Positions 5,374 through 5,960 of a stretch of 5,960 bases of DNA are shown here, piece by piece. Made by a program: the position numbers and the translations under genes. A model generated the notes under the pieces. The model saw nothing but the letters and a program-made list of their open reading frames with translations, did no database searches and had not been told where the DNA came from. The stretch comes from Methanoregula sp. (GTDB lineage Archaea; Halobacteriota; Methanomicrobia; Methanomicrobiales; Methanospirillaceae): contig JAQTSH010000105.1 in assembly GCA_028711405.1 (NCBI GenBank), positions 1 to 5,960 on the forward strand, written 5' to 3'. How positions within the stretch are numbered: position 1 is the stretch's first letter; each line of letters starts with the position of its first letter.

Positions 5374-5587
5374 AGCAGCAGCAAAAGGATCCGGCACCGC
5401 AGAGCAGATCGAAGGTATCCCGCTCTTCCTCATCTAAAAAACCATCGCAGAACAGATCCGTAAGAAACACAAATCCGTATTCCTGATCACGGTTACGCGG
5501 AACTTTATGCACCAGTATACCGTGATTGTTGAGACGCGCAATGAATACGATCGGCGGGTGAATCTGGGGGTGTCTGACAGTCCTTAA
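5366..5587 (+). pseudogene. Second copy of gene D with one internal stop (D')
   Basis: It starts at GTG 5366 with VPEAAAKGSGTAEQIEGIPL and meets TAA at 5435-5437 where D has a proline codon. It then runs open to the same end (5585-5587) through ITVTRNFMHQYTVIVETRNE and YDRRV. Apart from the one stop, no frameshift has occurred, and 58 of 73 residues match D. This suggests the loss is recent, or that the part after the stop is still kept. The preceding G-rich site (5350-5359) is intact. A restart after the stop has no obvious ribosome site. Confidence 0.75.
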
Positions 5588-5906
5588 AAGCGATCGGTAA
5601 CCTGTATAGGAAGTGTGAAAAATACAATGGTGTATCAGGAGTTGGCAACTTTCAACAGTTGAGTTTTTCTTCTGATTGAGTTTTAACCCGGTTAAACGAT
5701 ACCTCCGCCATCGGTATCCCGGATCATCTGCCATGTAAAAAGAGTGCTTTTGATCTCCGGTGGTATTTTGCCATCAGCGTATCGAGCGATACCCGGATGA
5801 TTTTTTTGCCTGTCCGTTTTCCCGCTACAACCCCCCCCTTCAGCAACACCCAAATGCGCAGTTTTACAGATAGGTGTTCAACCCACGGGCCCGGGGGGAA
5901 GGAGTC
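5588..5906. other. Region without a recognised gene (319 bases)
   Basis: Nothing convincing is encoded here. The + strand has only very short frames. The - strand has two open frames (5249-5734 and 5724-5948), the first running antisense through the C'-D' pseudogenes; neither has a ribosome site or recognised motif. The stretch holds a near-palindrome TTTAACC-C-GGTTAAA (5682-5696), a small hairpin with a T-run (5779-5807), and a GC-rich tract (5881-5898) before a possible new gene. Confidence 0.6.
5779..5807 (+). terminator. Possible hairpin plus T-run terminator
   Basis: GTATC and GATAC (5779-5792) form a short stem and are followed, nine bases later, by seven T residues (5801-5807). Archaeal termination often needs only the T-run. 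No intact gene precedes it on this strand, so its role is uncertain. Confidence 0.25.
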
Positions 5907-5960
5907 ATGAACCAACATGGCAGATTTCGTACAAAATTCAGAGACCAAGAACGCGGTTCG
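5907..5960 (+). CDS. Possible 5' end of a gene leaving the window
   Basis: GGAAGGAG ends at 5904 and is followed two bases later by ATG 5907, which opens the frame MNQHGRFRTKFRDQERGS to the window edge. A second ATG at 5918 opens another frame, MADFVQNSETKNAVR, thirteen bases from the ribosome site. The first is close to the site and the second is far, so neither spacing is ideal. No family can be named from so few residues. Confidence 0.35.
   Translation, partial: MNQHGRFRTKFRDQERGS

Larger units (their letters stand above)
5186..5597 (+). repeat. Direct repeat of the C-D gene pair, copy 2
   Basis: The second copy of 2940-3366, in the same orientation and about 2.2 kb downstream. Its left edge lies just beyond the ATPase promoter and its right edge at GCGATCGG (5590-5597), where copy 1 also ends. 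It has lost the first half of C and 12 bases inside it, and it carries two in-frame stops. Confidence 0.85.

Noticed and set aside
5249..5734. 161-codon minus-strand open frame across the C'-D' pseudogenes
   Set aside because: The + strand here clearly aligns with C and D in frame. The antisense frame has no ribosome site, and the same antisense frame is not kept over copy 1.

Overview
The window looks like an accessory stretch of a methanogenic archaeon, most likely of the Methanomicrobiales. The evidence is an archaeal DUF234-type ATPase, archaeal TATA-like boxes placed for leaderless transcripts, and G-rich Shine-Dalgarno sites. The order is inferred from the style of the sequence and was not confirmed by a search.

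Left end (1-660): a heavily decayed ABC-2 permease of the polysaccharide/polyol-phosphate export type (TagG/Wzm-like), with four frameshifts and three in-frame stops, missing its C-terminus. A second relic of the same kind of locus lies at about 3520-3672: the start of a UDP-GlcNAc 2-epimerase (wecB) followed by a scrambled remnant. Together they suggest a broken surface-polysaccharide locus into which other genes have moved. Between 661 and 1406 there is no secure gene. It holds a good TATA box with a possible small membrane ORF, and an opposite-strand open frame without a start.

Centre (1407-3356, + strand): a tight cluster of unrecognised small genes. The order is orf1 (99 aa), paralog A (134 aa), two 26-codon micro-ORFs, paralog B (157 aa), paralog C (135 aa) and a small gene D (about 73 aa). 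Four consecutive junctions from orf1 to B are 4-base ATGA overlaps. B to C is separated by 3 bases, and C to D overlaps by 8 bases. A, B and C are divergent copies of one family. The micro-ORFs form an exact 77-base tandem array; each looks like a family member collapsed to its own start and stop. This array is the most unusual structure in the window.

Right half: an intact AAA-type ATPase with a C-terminal nuclease-like domain (3731-5140, - strand), with a TATA-like box and a 14-bp palindrome at its start. Beyond it lies a second, broken copy of the C-D gene pair (about 5186-5597). The ATPase and the wecB relic therefore sit between direct repeats of about 410 bp. The last 360 bases carry no secure gene, but a strong Shine-Dalgarno site at 5899 suggests a new gene entering at 5907 and running off the window.

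No tRNA, rRNA, CRISPR array or transposase was seen.
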